A stretch of 64,000 nucleotides of DNA from Pseudisothecium myosuroides (GCA_951799445.1 OX637296.1:9300001-9364000); one strand, 5' to 3'; shown: positions 46,586-59,033, counted from the stretch's first letter. The notes: generated from the sequence alone by a model not told the origin. Made by a program: numbers and translations.

Positions 46586-46799
46586 CCCTTAAAGGACGGA
46601 TTTGTAACCGTAAAAATCACCCCTTTGGTTATTGTGTGAATCATTGGCTTAAAAAAATTCAAAAGCACGCATTGGAAGTCAAACTATTGTAAAAGACCTC
46701 CCTTTTTCACAACAAAACTCTGAGGATGAATAGTTGCACTTTTGTCCTACTAGAAGGATTCATTGTCATCCATCGGACACAAAATGTCTGCCTTGGCAT
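46586..46799 (+). mobile_element. 214-bp TTAA-type element, family C
   Basis: CCCTTAAAGGACGG follows TTAA (46582-46585). The body matches 41520-41745 in reverse. The right flank is the TTAA (46800-46803) that begins the next element, but the right terminus itself is not a clear inverted copy. Confidence 0.6.
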
Positions 46800-46803
46800 T
46801 TAA

Positions 46804-47596
46804 CCCTTTAGGGCCAAGCTTGCCCGTCTTGGCGAGCGTTTTGGTTGATTTAATTTGAATTTTGGAAAGCCAATGGTCCACTTGTAAGCGAGGGCTAAAT
46901 GAAATGGGAGGGCTCAAAAATTGTGCATCTAAAGAGACCAATTATATTGACTAAATACGAGTATTGAGCCTACATGGAGGGAATATACACAAGTATCAGG
47001 CATATATGACCATTAAATATTGATGTATTAGTCTTTGAAAATAGTCATATGTTTGCAAATTTATGTGGCCCCACGTCTACTAATTCATCGTATTTAGTTC
47101 ATGTTCCTTCCCTACTCCCGATTCAAGGTAAGGTAGAAACACCCAAAAGCGTCCCAACTTCCATTCTTGTACCCTAGAGGTCCACTAAATGTATCCCTAG
47201 ACATTTATTAATGTGTCCTACAAATGCTTAACTCTGATTTGTTGATGAATTTGAAGGACACATACTTCACTCTGATTTGCTAACTGCTAATTTCTACAAA
47301 TTTCGGTTCACGGCGCACCTATGTGCCAGTTTCAGTGGTCTAGGGAGCCGGCACTTTGAAAAACCATAGAAATTGCATACCACATCTGAAAAATCTAATT
47401 TTTTTATATGAATATTCATGATTTTCACTCGCTAATACTACAAAAATATTATATTTAGAAAAAGATGCTTCCAACTATGCTAAATTGCTAATATTGACGA
47501 TTCTGGGTGTTTCCACCATGAAGTCCAGATCATTTGCTACCGTACGCTAGATTTTAGATTTTAGGAAAGGTGCATTCGGCCCTAAAACGTAAAGGG
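46804..47596. mobile_element. 793-bp TTAA element containing a family E insertion
   Basis: TTAA (46800-46803) precedes CCCTTTAGGGCCAAG, and GGCCCTAAAACGTAAAGGG precedes TTAA (47597-47600). Inside, 47119-47518 matches 57135-57515 in reverse and appears to be a separate element. Confidence 0.75.
47119..47518 (+). mobile_element. Family E element (GGTAGAAACACCC termini)
   Basis: AAGGTAGAAACACCC near the left and GGGTGTTTCCACC at the right are inverted termini. The body, including CTAGACATTTATTAATGTGT, AATTTGAAGGACACATACTT and CAGTGGTCTAGGGAGCCGGC, recurs in reverse at 57135-57515. It is nested in the TTAA element 46804-47596. Confidence 0.65.
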
Positions 47597-47599
47597 TTA

Positions 47600-47960
47600 A
47601 AAATTGGTTTATAATGCAAGTTGGTTTTAGGTACTTCCACCTTACAAAATTCATAAATAGAAAAAAACTTACAATTTATGACAAACAAACATTTTAAAAT
47701 GGTGTAGCATTTAGATCTTTGTCACTTGCAAGACCTTCGAGTTGCTTTTAGGTTCATATCACTATCACAATCAATTGTTAACTTAGGCCTGCCTTTGCCA
47801 AGATTTTCCGCATGATGGAAGCAAGGCTATCACTGCCACCTGGCGCCCCGGTCGTCTCTCTGCGCTCGTCGCGGTCCCGTGAACCGGGCTCTGTGCTGCA
47901 GGGCGAGCCCTGGCGCCCGCGGTGGTTCCGATCCCTGCCTGTTCCGCCAATTTGCGATCA
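47600..47960 (+). promoter_or_regulatory. SELO upstream region
   Basis: Composition switches from AT-rich to GC- and CpG-rich at about 47790, just before the first in-frame ATGs. This fits a promoter/5' UTR of a housekeeping gene. A TTAA element ends at 47596, so proximal control sequence is limited to about 360 bp. No TATA box is clear. Confidence 0.4.
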
Positions 47961-50900
47961 ATGGCCTCTTCCCTTCGTGCCGCCTCGCACCGCATTCCCG
48001 TCTCCGCTTCGGCGCGCGCGCTTCCAAGCAGCCCCTTCGTGGCTTTGTCCGCGCCTCTATGGTCCCGTTTCGCTCGCCCTAGGGTTGCGGTCGGGGGTCG
48101 AGGAAACACTACTACTACCACGAGCGGAGATTCTCGACGGGAGAGCTTGACTCCGTCTCTCTTTAGTGTAGGACGGACTCGTAGTGCCGAGAGGTTTAGA
48201 GGCAGCGGGCGGGATAGGCAGCGTCTCGTCGCAACTGCGGCCATGGCGGAGAATTTGAAGGATTTGAGGCTGGAGGATGATGGCGCGGTCGCTGATAAGG
48301 TTTGTTGTTGCATTTCGCCTCGTGTGCACTGTTGATTAGACGAGTGTGTGTCGCCCTGTGTGTGGAGGTTTCCGTTTGCGGTTTATCGTTTGTTTAATTT
48401 TCGCTCGGGTTTATATTTTGAGCTTTAGTGATGTTACCTTTGAGGCTGGCATTGTACTCTGCGAATTAGAGTGTGAAGTTGCGCGGTTACAGCTCGATTT
48501 TTGGAGTAATCTGAGCGTTTGAGTGTTGTATACAACTGGAGAAGGTGTTGAGGTTTTGAATATTTGAAGAAGGGAGGTGGTGTTGCGCTGGGTTTTGTTT
48601 TCGCTTGGATCTAGTGGCTTGTTTACGGATGTCTTGCTGTTACGATTAAGCGTTGCTTTCAATTTTAGCTCTCCCGTAGTGCCGAGCTGGTCAATTGAAC
48701 ACTTTAGATAGTGAGCGAATTAGGTTGTTTTAATAATCTTTAGCTGCCACTGCTGTGTAGTTGATCTGGAACCTGGTGAGCGCTAAATCCCTAAGATGAA
48801 AACTTTAGGCTTGTTTTTTCTCGTTGTCTGACGTGTTGGCGGAGAATCGGACGATTGCTCTTCTGAACGCTCTTTGAATACTTGCATGCAAGTCACGAAC
48901 ACCTGAATGAAACTGAATCAGAGAAGAGCATGATTTCTCCTGTCGGAGCGATGTTAGTAGTGTTGAAGCTAAATGTTACTGTTTTAGGTTAGGAATATTG
49001 AAAAAAATTCACAGGGATAGTGATCAGTCTTTCTTTTCAGCCTTTCGGTTTCTATTTCGACTAGGATCCGGCGAGTGTTTCATCACGCCTTTCTCCGTAG
49101 AACCCCCGACTCCCAAGCGGTGGTGTCCTCTATCTTGAAACTTGCCGGGGAAGGTTGGAGGAATTCGACCGGATAGGTAGGAGGATTAAAAAGAAAGAAA
49201 CTCTGAGTTCTTGCACTTGTCCGCGCCAGCATCAGTGATGCTGGACATTTTGGGGCCGGTACCTAGAGATTTTTAGGAAAACTCTCGGTAGCTCTTGGCT
49301 GTTCTGCAGGCTTCGAGGATGCATCTCTATTGCTGAACTTTGCCCCTATTTCTCTGCTCATGCTGTTGTCTTCATAACGGATGAAAGCAAGATTGGCCAA
49401 AATAATGCTGCGAGACATTCAGAATGTAGTGGGACATGTTTTTATTTTGTTAGCAGGGCAAGTCGAAAGATGACGAAGCTCCTGCCAGCTCCGGAAGGAA
49501 AAAACTGGAGGAGTTAAACTGGGATCATTCATTTGTCCGAGAACTTCCTGGCGACGAACGTATTGGAGGTCCAACTCGCCAGGTACATTTCATTTTGAGG
49601 ATGATGTGGTTCTCTGACGCAATAAGCATATGGCGAATGGGACGTCTGACGGGAAACTCGGTTTTATTATTCTCCTCTTGAAGATTTCAGTTTTTCATAC
49701 TTTCCTTGGGGTATTGTGTCTAATGTGACATGGGAATGTCATCATTTCTTAAAATGTGTTGCAAACTTGCGTGCTATTTTGTGTGTTCTTTAAAGTCCAC
49801 TCTGGTGGATTGAGCAGGTGCTGCATGCGTGCTATTCGAAGGTCTCTCCCACAGTGCTGGTAAAAAATCCGGAGTTGGTGGCTTGGTCCAAGCATGTTGC
49901 TGACTTATTGGACCTTGATTATAAAGAGTAAGCCATTTCTCATTACTGATATCCACTTCATAAGGCTGTTACCGTTATGCATCAGATTAAATACAGATGA
50001 CCGCTGGTAATCCTTCGGCTTAATTGTGAAGGGTATGCATGGCGGACTTAGGAAGCAGATGATTATTTCCTGTCACCAAATGAAGACAGTCCGGTGATGC
50101 GTGGGCTGCTCATATTTTAACTTTGATCACCTTTACGGATATCTGCTATGTACAGTATCTAAGCTGACTGTGTGTTAATGTGTTTTTTGAATGCATTTGC
50201 AGGTTTGAACGACCAGACTTTCCTTCTCTTTTTACTGGGGCTTCTGAATTGAAGGGCGGGTAAGAATTATATCTCGCCTAGTTGTCAGGTTTAAATCTTA
50301 AAGAGAAAGTCTTCTATTTTGAGTACTAGGCTGTCTCTAATGTCTTGCCTCCATAATTGTAGTAGAATGAATTCCTGTTTATTCTGGTCCATTATCTTGA
50401 ATGTATTTTAATGTTTGTGTTCTTTGCGTTGCAGTCTATCTTACGCTCAGTGCTATGGTGGCCATCAATTTGGTGTGTGGGCTGGACAATTGGGAGACGG
50501 CCGTGCAATAGCCCTGGGGGAGCTGTTGAATTCCAAAGGAGAGAGGTGGGAGTTGCAGTTGAAAGGGTCCGGTAAAACACCGTACAGTCGGACTGCTGAC
50601 GGACTTGCGGTACTGAGAAGCAGTGTCCGGGAGTTTCTTTGCAGTGAAGCTATGTATTATTTGGGTGTGCCTACTACACGAGCCTTGAGCTTGGTGACCA
50701 CTGGTGAAGGAGTTTTGCGCGACATGTTCTATGAGTACGTTCGTCCTTGCTCCAGTAATGCTGTTTGTTAAATAGACGTTATTTTTTACATGAGTTCTGC
50801 GTTTGGGATATTTCTAATGAGAAAAGCCGAGATTGGGTTCTCAAGTTCTGTTAGACTTGACTCATCTGTCTTACAGCTGCACGAGCAGGACGATGTTGAG

Positions 50901-52993
50901 CAACAGCTGAATCTAAGTGTTGACATTGTGCATTCAGCGGCAATGTAAAAATGGAGCCAGGAGCTGTTGTTTGCCGTGTTGCCCCGTCGTTCATTAGATT
51001 TGGAACTTTCCAGATCCATGCAGCGCGTGACAAAACCGACCTACCAATTGTCAAACAATTGGCCGACTATACAATTCATTATCACTATCCTGAATTTGAA
51101 AATCTGCCGTTTGAACGGCAGGGGGTGGAGGGTTCTTCTGAATCCCCCAAAGGCGAGAACAATTCTCCTGAAATCGACGTATCTAAAAACAAGTATGCAG
51201 GTATACATGTTTATTTACGTTGATCTCATTTTCATATTCCCAGAATCTTCTCTTTTTGTTGTGTGTGATCATCGAGGCGATTCTGACTTTGCAAGTGTTG
51301 ATTTCCTTGGATTCGTATCGCTATATTGACGAGGTCTTTGTTTGATGGCAGCATGGTTTACCGAGATTGCAGAGCGAAGTGCGGTTTTGATCGCAAAATG
51401 GCAAGCAGTTGGGTTCACGCATGGGGTTATGAATACGGACAATATGAGTATATTAGGTCTAACTATCGACTACGGGCCTTTTGGATTTTTGGATGCTTTT
51501 GACCCCAAATATACACCAAATACAACAGATCTACCTGGTCGTCGTTATGGGTTTGCCAATCAACCGGATATTGGTCTTTGGAATGTGATGCAGCTGGCCA
51601 ACACTTTATACACCGCTGAACTCATCACTGCAGATGAAGCTCAATTTGGTCTTGGAAGGTAAGGTCGCTTACATTGCTGTGATGATGGATTGAATGCCAA
51701 TTCAAACTTTTTATGTGTAGATGGAAAGATTCCTGAAGGAGACAGGGCTCAAAGAATGCAGTGTTTCAATTCTCGCCACCCTATTATGGGTAGCTACTTA
51801 TGCAACTTCGCTTCCATGGTGCTAGGGGCCATTAGATCTTGTTTCCAAGGAGGTGATGCCAGAAATTAAACTCAACTGATCCTCTTCAAAATATGTCGGG
51901 GCCAAACTTACATGTGTCTGATATATATTAGCCATATGGCTTACACGCAAATGATTAATATCGCCCGAGCGAAATGAAAAGGATATGTTTTCTTGTGCTG
52001 GCAACTGGCAGGCAAACCTTTGACTTGGAACATCGTAATCTGCAGGTATGCAGATAAATTTATGGCCCTGTATCAACAACACATGAGTAGCAAAATTGGT
52101 TTGAAATCGTACAATAAAGATTTGCTCAGCAAGCTTCTAAGCAACATGGCCTTCGACAAAGTCGATTATACAAACTTTTTCAGATCGCTGGGGAATGTGA
52201 AGGCGGCTCCAACTACCTCAGACGATAATCTGATCGCTCCTTTGAAGAATTCCTTACTTGATCTGAGCAAAGAAAGGAGGAAAGTTTGGCTTGATTGGTT
52301 GCACCAGTATGTTGAGCTGGTACGTATATATGCATCTTTTGCTGGTAGTCTTTTAAGTCGTGTGGAATTGTTTCAACGTGTGATAGGGGAGAGGATACTA
52401 TTGGCGTCACTTTTAAGCATTGTAGCATATGTAGTAGTGTGGTTTTTGAGAGATGTACGGAGTTGTGGAGAGATCAGTTGAGGTGCAGGAGCCAAATGTT
52501 GAGAACAAATCCTATGTCTTTATGTATGAATTTCGTACGCAATTTGAAAATGGGAAGTTTTAGATCTTTTTTGATAGTAGTCAACCCCTTTCTCATTTAG
52601 CCAATACGTCAACTAAGTGTATGTATAGATGTGGTGTTGGTAACACGGGTTAGTATAGGAGATGGGATCAGATCTCTCACGGTTTAAGCATCCTCTCTCT
52701 GATATTCATTGAATCGCATGCATTTCTGGAACTGGCAGGTGGTTGCGGAGGGTGTACCAGAAGCTGAAAGGAAAATTGGGATGAATTCTGTCAACCCAAG
52801 ATATGTCCTTCGTAATTACATGTTACAAAGTGCTATCGATTTGGCGGAAGTAGGGGACTACTCGGAAGTTGAAATGTTGCTGAAGCTCATGCAGCGTCCT
52901 TACGACGACCAACCTGGGATGGAGAAATATGCTAGGCTTCCACCTGCCTGGGCGTATCGTCCAGGGGTTTGCATGCTGTCTTGCTCATCTTAA
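47961..52993 (+). CDS. SELO: SelO-type pseudokinase-fold protein AMPylase, nine exons
   Basis: The exons are 47961-48299, 49457-49582, 49818-49927, 50203-50259, 50435-50734, 50938-51200, 51352-51658, 52046-52319 and 52739-52993, all in phase, giving 676 aa. SelO enzymes transfer AMP from ATP to Ser/Thr/Tyr of target proteins in mitochondria (also plastids or bacteria) in redox stress. Residues about 214-240 carry [20 protein letters not shown], 249-262 [13 protein letters not shown], and 423-442 GVMNTDN...[11 protein letters not shown]. Here D428 corresponds to the family's catalytic Asp and N429 and D438 to the metal ligands. The C-terminus is VCMLSCSS: a cysteine third from the end, where animal proteins have selenocysteine. 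Residues 1-~90 are rich in Ser, Arg and Ala, like an organelle transit peptide. ATGs also lie in frame at 47922 and at 48243 (MAENLKDL), the latter giving a 582-aa form without the leader. The first exon is GC-rich. Confidence 0.94.
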
Positions 52994-53660
52994 CTTGAGC
53001 CAGTAAGTGTATTTCGAGTACAAAATTGTATCGAGAGCTAGTTCAGAATTGTATTTAGTCAGATACCAAGGAAATGTCTGCTTTATTACCTGTGAGATTC
53101 ACGAGTTGTTTCACTTATGGGCTTTGCTGCTCTATACCTGGGTTCTTTCTTTCTTCGTCTAAATGGTTAATTTATCTGGCAGAAGGATGCAACCCGGGAA
53201 AGTCAGAGCTGATTATTGCCTCTGTGCAATAACAATCGTATGACTATGCAGGACGTGCATGGGGAGCAGGAGTTGCAACAACCTGTTTCTATTTGTCAAT
53301 TAATCTAACAGGAGCCAGAGGAGAGTAATATTCCTGCTGTTTTTGACCCTACCTTTGAATTTCACATGGTCGAATTGACTGTAAGTAAAGCATTTTGTTA
53401 GCTATTCTCGTGTATTTGTATGACTTCACGTGTGATTGGTTTGAAAATCAATACGCAGCTATTTGTGAAATTCTCACGTTCGTTCGATTGCTCAAAGTTT
53501 GGATTGACCTTTTACATTCCCGACTGCCTTTTGAAAAAACGCAGCTGTTTATAGAAAACATGGAAGTCTACATATAGATTCCAGGCGTAGAAAGTGGAAG
53601 TGCACTTGGTGTGAAATGTGATGTGCAGGCAATTGTGCACTTTTCAAATAGATTTTGTGT
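52994..53660. other. SELO 3' flank
   Basis: This holds the SELO 3' UTR and flank. A small open stretch ending CACATGGTCGAATTGACT before GTAAGT at about 53380 looks like an exon end, but it has no partner and no recognisable product. The border with the family D element is at 53661. Confidence 0.35.
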
Positions 53661-54525
53661 GAGGTAGTCTGTTCTATAACTTTGCTCTAAAAGCAATCAT
53701 GACGTAGAGTTACATTTTGTTTTCTTCAACGTACTAATAGTGTACATTTCAATAGGTGGTCGGTTTTAGTGACCATTTGCGTTTCAACTTCAAAAATTCG
53801 TAACTAATTGCACAAAGGTCCAAAAAATATGAAACAACTTGTGTTCGATGCCAATTCCATTTTTCATCCTACAAAAATTCACTGAAAATTGTTTTAGCTT
53901 CTTCCAAAAGGCAATCAGCTCTTAACCCCTAAAGGATTGGGGGTGTTTGAGCATAGCTCTTGTTTTCTTGACTAGTTCTTGTAACAAGCATAATCCCTCA
54001 TTTGTATGGAATAATTTTGATGATTGCCACCGTTGAAAGTAATGTAGCTTTCCTATGAAAAATAGATTGATGAAATTGCACAATTTTTGAGAGAATGCCA
54101 CTTTGACAAGATTGATGAAAGATGTTTGGTTAGGTAGTTCTTTGTACGTAGGTTGAAATTGGAATGCCCAAAAGTGTTCCAAAAACTTTGATTTTTTTTC
54201 CACGGGTATAAACCATCATGATATTGATGTGTAATTTTTCTCCAATAATTTTGAGGAGCAAAAAAAAATATGAAGATGTGAAGTGATGGCCCAAAGTATC
54301 TTTTATATTCTCAAAAAATTCATTAAAAATTGCACACTTGATCACTTCTCGATTAGATTGCACCAACGGATTGAGCAAAAGATATCATCTAGGGTCTCTT
54401 TGTTGTTTATGGCCTATTAGTGAAGTTAACATATCAAATTTTGTACAAATGTAGTTGCAAAGGCCACATGGTGGCCTTATGGTCCTTTAAGGGTTAAATG
54501 GTCACTTTAAGAGTAGACTACCTTA
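53661..54525 (+). mobile_element. Family D MITE carrying a nested TTAA element
   Basis: GAGGTAGTCTGTT at the left and GTAGACTACCTTA at the right are inverted termini. The body matches 360-674 and, in reverse, 1278-2463. Subtracting the nested element and one TTAA leaves about 293 bp. The break falls within CAGCTCTTAAATG, which is continuous at 638-650. Confidence 0.85.
53926..54493. mobile_element. 568-bp TTAA element with a demonstrable target duplication
   Basis: TTAA at 53922-53925 and 54494-54497 flank termini CCCCTAAAGGATT and GGTCCTTTAAGGG. The empty site at 644-647 contains one TTAA, the filled site two. The interior is different from family A. It is non-coding. Confidence 0.9.
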
Positions 54526-55639
54526 TTGCTAGGAATTTCATTGGAATGTTTGTACATTGCTAAGTGCTTTCTTCAGTTTTATAACCATGTAAAGATCAAA
54601 GAATTTTTTTCCATTGATGTGAAAGTATGTACTAACCTTTCTACAATGACTAACAAAATTGAGTAGAAATTTGAAATATTTTCATTCAAGCAACCATACC
54701 ATAAGCATTGGTGGACAAAGTTCAAAAGTAGATATATGAAAGTTGTACCCTATGTAAAGGTCAAATTTGGCAAAAATTAAGTCTTTTTTGTATTAAAAAA
54801 GTAACACGTGTCACCTTGAGAATAGCCTCAAGTGACGTGGACCCCTAAGAATCTGATGTGGAAACTCAATTTTGGTATCCAGGTGCTAAATCAAACCTTC
54901 ACGTACGGTAGTGTGCTACCCGTTATCATGGAAGTTTGAAGAGAAAATTAGTTGTGATTTGAAAGAAAATTAATTTCAAAGTTAGCCATGTCTAAAACTC
55001 AATTTTGTTCACCATGATTTGGAATTACTTTATATTTTGTCAATTTTTCCTTATAACTCTGAATTTTTTTGTACCTTGTCATGTTGGTATACATCATTTC
55101 AAATTGTTGTATATACAAAAATTGAAGGAAATTCACATTTATAAAAATTAAAATATCAACTTGACAAATATGCAAATGATGTTGGTTCTCACAATATTTG
55201 AATTTTTTTGGAATAGAGAGCATGGGATTGCATTAGCCATTGTAGAAAGAATATAGGTTGCAACATGGACCATTATTATATTTTAATGCCTTCGCATTTG
55301 AAATATTTGTTGAAATAGACAATGAGTTTAATTTATATTTTACAATCATATAATGCATTTTTAGGTTCAACGTTTTGTACAAAGACTAGGGTTCATGATG
55401 CATATAATTGATTCAACAAATCCAAAAAAAAAAATTACCATTGTCCATTTCATCAAAAAAAACAGAATTTTATGAAGGTTAGTATTATTTTTGGCAATTA
55501 ATGCTCAAATATAATACTTTCCTCATGGAATTTGGATGCCTAATCAACGGCGCCTGAGCTGGAGATTTTGCATTGATCTAAGAGTTGCGTTACTAGTTCA
55601 TGAATACATGTATCACTAGCACAAAGACTAAAAGTACAA
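54526..55639. other. AT-rich non-coding stretch
   Basis: No gene or bordered repeat was seen. Confidence 0.4.
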
Positions 55640-55643
55640 TTAA

Positions 55644-55817
55644 TCCCTCATGGTGAAGGTTTTTGGGGTTTTTTTGTGATTTTTGCATTTATATATATTA
55701 TATACCACAATGTGAAGCTATACTTAAATACAATAATATATCAAAATATGAAACACAAATATGAGTATATAAACAAATATAATTGGCTAAAATAGGTCTT
55801 TGGGAACCTTTTAAGGA
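55644..55817. mobile_element. Possible 174-bp TTAA element
   Basis: TTAA flanks on both sides (55640-55643 and 55818-55821), with start TCCCTCATGG and end AACCTTTTAAGGA. The termini are only weakly inverted, so this may be chance in AT-rich sequence. Confidence 0.35.
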
Positions 55818-55821
55818 TTAA

Positions 55822-57134
55822 AGAGAGTTTTGTTTTGTAATTAAACAAAATTCAACTCTTTGTGGAAAACATTTCTCTATAATAAATGACCAGATTGTGT
55901 GCATCCATCCGCCTCTATAGCCCAATTTAGAGCTCTAATTTTGGATCCAATTTGTTTTTGTTGCATTCTAATATAGTTTTTATTGGGCAATTGGGACTCA
56001 TAGTTTTGGAATTGGGGATGAATGGTTTGGAATTGGGTTAAAAAGTCACCATTTTATGAATTCAATAACCACACCCATGCACTTTCTACACATGGCAAAA
56101 ATATTTCATTATACAGTCGGGTCTAATAACCTTACAAAATGTCTATTGAGCCATTCAAAGAATTTTGTGTAATATAGAATACAATTGGCAATTTTTGCCT
56201 TGCATAAATAACATTCAATTCGTGCACAATCCCAATCAGGGCTTTTTTTTTTGGCTTTTTGGTGCCAGATTGCACCAGAAAAAAAAATCTGGCTAAAAAA
56301 GGTTATAAAAAATGCCATAAAAATTGGATGAAATCGCCAGACAACTTTGAAATTAAAATATATATTAGATGAAATCGCCTAATTGTGGATGAAAACCATA
56401 CTATACATCCAATAAGTGGATGAATGTTGCAATTTGGAGCACCGCTATAACATTTTATATCGCCACTATGGCACTTCTTCAAAAATGAAAAAAAAACCCT
56501 GATCCCATTCAAGCATACCAAATTTTAGTTTCAAAGAAACAAAATTCTATTTGGGGTGAATTGTAATATTCATAGTTTACATGGTGATGGATTTTTTAAT
56601 TTGATTGCATAGATACGTAGAAAACATCCATGATACTCACATCTTTCCTTCAACAAAAATTTAGAATTCTCTCTGCAGAGATTTCAATGTTGGAGGGATA
56701 ATCCCCAAATTTTGTAAAATACATATTTCTTTATTATAATTAGATTTTTCTATTTGACCCTCATGCTTATTAGACCCGACTATACAAAGGGATCCTTTGG
56801 GATTCCCATTGAAACCATATAGGGAAGTAAAAGAGACACATTAGAATCCATAAAGACAAGAATAGTCCCCCCATGAGCGACAAAGGAAAGCTACATGTTT
56901 TTGCATTGACTAGTTATAATATGTCATAAAATACATGTGAAATAGACCCTCGATTTATCATTCTTTTGCAACAAAAATCTATGAATCCAATAAGTGTATC
57001 TAAGCTTATGTGCAACGACCAAACAATTCACTATGGACTTTCTACCCTGCATCGATTTTTGTGGAGAATAGAGTTGGTCACCTCACCACCTAGCCATCTA
57101 GAGGTCCTTGCAATTTTACATATGCCACTATGGT
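55822..57134. other. Non-coding stretch without a supported gene
   Basis: Short minus-strand ORFs at 56109-56521 have no family features. No bordered repeat is recognised. Confidence 0.4.
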
Positions 57135-57515
57135 GGAAACACCCAAAATCATCAATATTAACAATTCAGCATAGTTGGAGGCATCTTTTCCTAAATATAA
57201 TATTTGTGTAGTATTAGTGAGTGAAAATCATGAATATTAAAAACAAATAGATTTTTTGGATGTGGTATGTAATTTCTACGATTTTTCAAAGTGTCGGCTC
57301 CCTAGACCACTGAAGTTGTCACATAAGTGCACCTTGAACCGAAATCTGCAGAAATCAGCAGTCAACAAATCAGAGTTAAGTATGTGTCCTTCAAATTCAT
57401 CAACAAATTAGAGTTAAGCATTTATAAGACACATTAACAAATGTCTAGGGACACACATTTAGTGGACCTTTAGGATACAAGATTGGGAGCATGGACGCTT
57501 TTGGGTGTTTCTACC
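57135..57515 (-). mobile_element. Family E element, reverse
   Basis: GGTGGAAACACCC at the left and GGGTGTTTCTACCTTA at the right form inverted termini. The body is the reverse complement of 47119-47518, e.g. GTCGGCTCCCTAGACCACTG at 57294 and CAAATGTCTAGGGACACA at 57440. Confidence 0.7.
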
Positions 57516-57832
57516 TTAGTCCTTGACTTTGTATTTCCGTAAGCAGCTCTTGCTTGGTATTATGAGTTTTTTTGGGTGTCTTTTCACAATCCAAAATGAT
57601 CCTCCCACTTTTGCCCTAGTTTTTATTTGCAATAGCTTAGACCAACCTTTAACAGCTTAGGATAAAGTACAAACAACAGCTCACAACTTGACAAGAGCAA
57701 CACACAGAAGCGGAGTAGGTGTTGATGAGGGAGAAATGAAATGCCAAAATAGCATTGAAAAAGCTTACATAAATCCTAAAACGGATGGCAACCAATGGTT
57801 AGGAAAATACCTAGCAAGTCCTGATTACGCAA

Positions 57833-57953
57833 TGGAACAACCATTGGACGGAGCATTGTTGAGTATAATCTGTCGTTCCCTACTTGTGGCTCCCGACACT
57901 TGCTAGGGACCGGCAAATTATACTCAACAATGCTCCAACCAATAGTTGTTCCA
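57833..57953. repeat. 121-bp hairpin with 37-bp arms
   Basis: TGGAACAACCATTGGACGGA at 57833 continues through GCATTGTTGAGTATAAT and is mirrored at 57917-57953 (ATTATACTCAACAATGCTCC, then AACCAATAGTTGTTCCA). The loop contains GTTCCCTACTTGTGGCTCCC. It could be a MITE or a hairpin RNA precursor; nothing shows transcription. Confidence 0.85.
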
Positions 57954-58079
57954 TATTACTTTGTGTACATAATATTTCCCCACATCTACCCCTATGGATC
58001 TGTAGCCATTTTCATACCTTTGCAGTATACTTCATGTAAGGTAGAGACACCCATTCCCGACCACTAATCCATTTCCGAC

Positions 58080-58350
58080 CTATAGGTGCACGTATATTTT
58101 ACCAAGCTTAGAATGAGTTTTTTTTTTTTTCCTTTTCAAGGTTGGAACTAATAAATACATAACAAATGTCCCAAGTTGTGAGAAAGAAAGTAGAAAATAA
58201 TGAGTAGGAAAAAAGTTCTTGAATGATTAGAATTGGAAGAATCTAGAGCTATGGACCCGGAGCACTTTTTGCCTCCCCAAATTCATAGTAATTTCAATTC
58301 AAGAGATAAAATTACCAATTTTTTTGCAATCCCTATCGTTTCTATCAATG
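58080..58350 (+). repeat. Dispersed repeat, direct copy of 40-310
   Basis: See 40-310. A GGTAGAGACACCC phrase just to the left (58037-58050) resembles the terminus of family E, so the repeat may be the inner part of a related larger element. Confidence 0.55.
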
Positions 58351-58854
58351 TACCTTACCTCCGGAAAATATTTGTTTTGCCTTCACTAAGTTACTGCAGA
58401 TCATGTTGGAATTCCTTATTTGGTTGGTTATGGGTGACTCTCCCTTAAATGTGGGGTTTCAGTTTGTTGGGAATGTGTGAGATTGGTGTAAGTAACTTGA
58501 CGTTGCTTTTTACTGGGAGAATCTGCACCACATGCTAACTTACACACTGCCCCTGCGCAGTGCGCACTCATCAAGTCCAAAGTCCAAGCTGTAAGTTATT
58601 TAATAAGTTAAGTTACTGCCAGCAAGTTAGTACCCACTAATTACCAACTTGTCCAAGTTCCAAAGCCCTGTCCAAGTAGAACCCTGTTTATTTTACTCAA
58701 ATGAAAAGGCAAAATACAGGGCCTACCAGCCACAGGTGGCCTGGCAGGAGAGACCCAGAGCTACAACTAAGTAACACCCCACTAGACATGACACACAACA
58801 TGCAAGGCAAGGTGAGAGGATGACGGAGGGGCCTTGAGTATACTTAACATTTTT

Positions 58855-58922
58855 TTTTTTTTTTTTCTTGAAACACATGGACCATTTCCATTGAAAGAGG
58901 AAACAATACAAAGAACCAGAGG
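58855..58922 (-). repeat. SINE/LINE-like 3' end with T-run (reverse)
   Basis: A long T-run is followed by the reverse complement of the 8690-8775 phrase (TTGAAACACATGGACCATTT). This is an A-tailed retroposon end in the minus orientation. Confidence 0.45.
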
Positions 58923-59033
58923 AACATACTTACGGTAACACTTTCATTGTACGTTTGGAACCTTCCCAAATTGGAGCTCCTATCAATTTGAGTCAATTTG
59001 CAGGAAACAATGAAACAACCCAACTTACTGTAA

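Noticed and set aside
47783..48329. Long minus-strand ORFs opposite SELO exon 1
   Set aside because: The GC-rich first exon opens frames on the other strand. The products are Arg/Pro/Ser-rich with no family, so they are shadows of SELO.
57688..57906. 72-codon ORF running into the hairpin
   Set aside because: Its end is set by the hairpin arm and it has no similarity to any family that I know.
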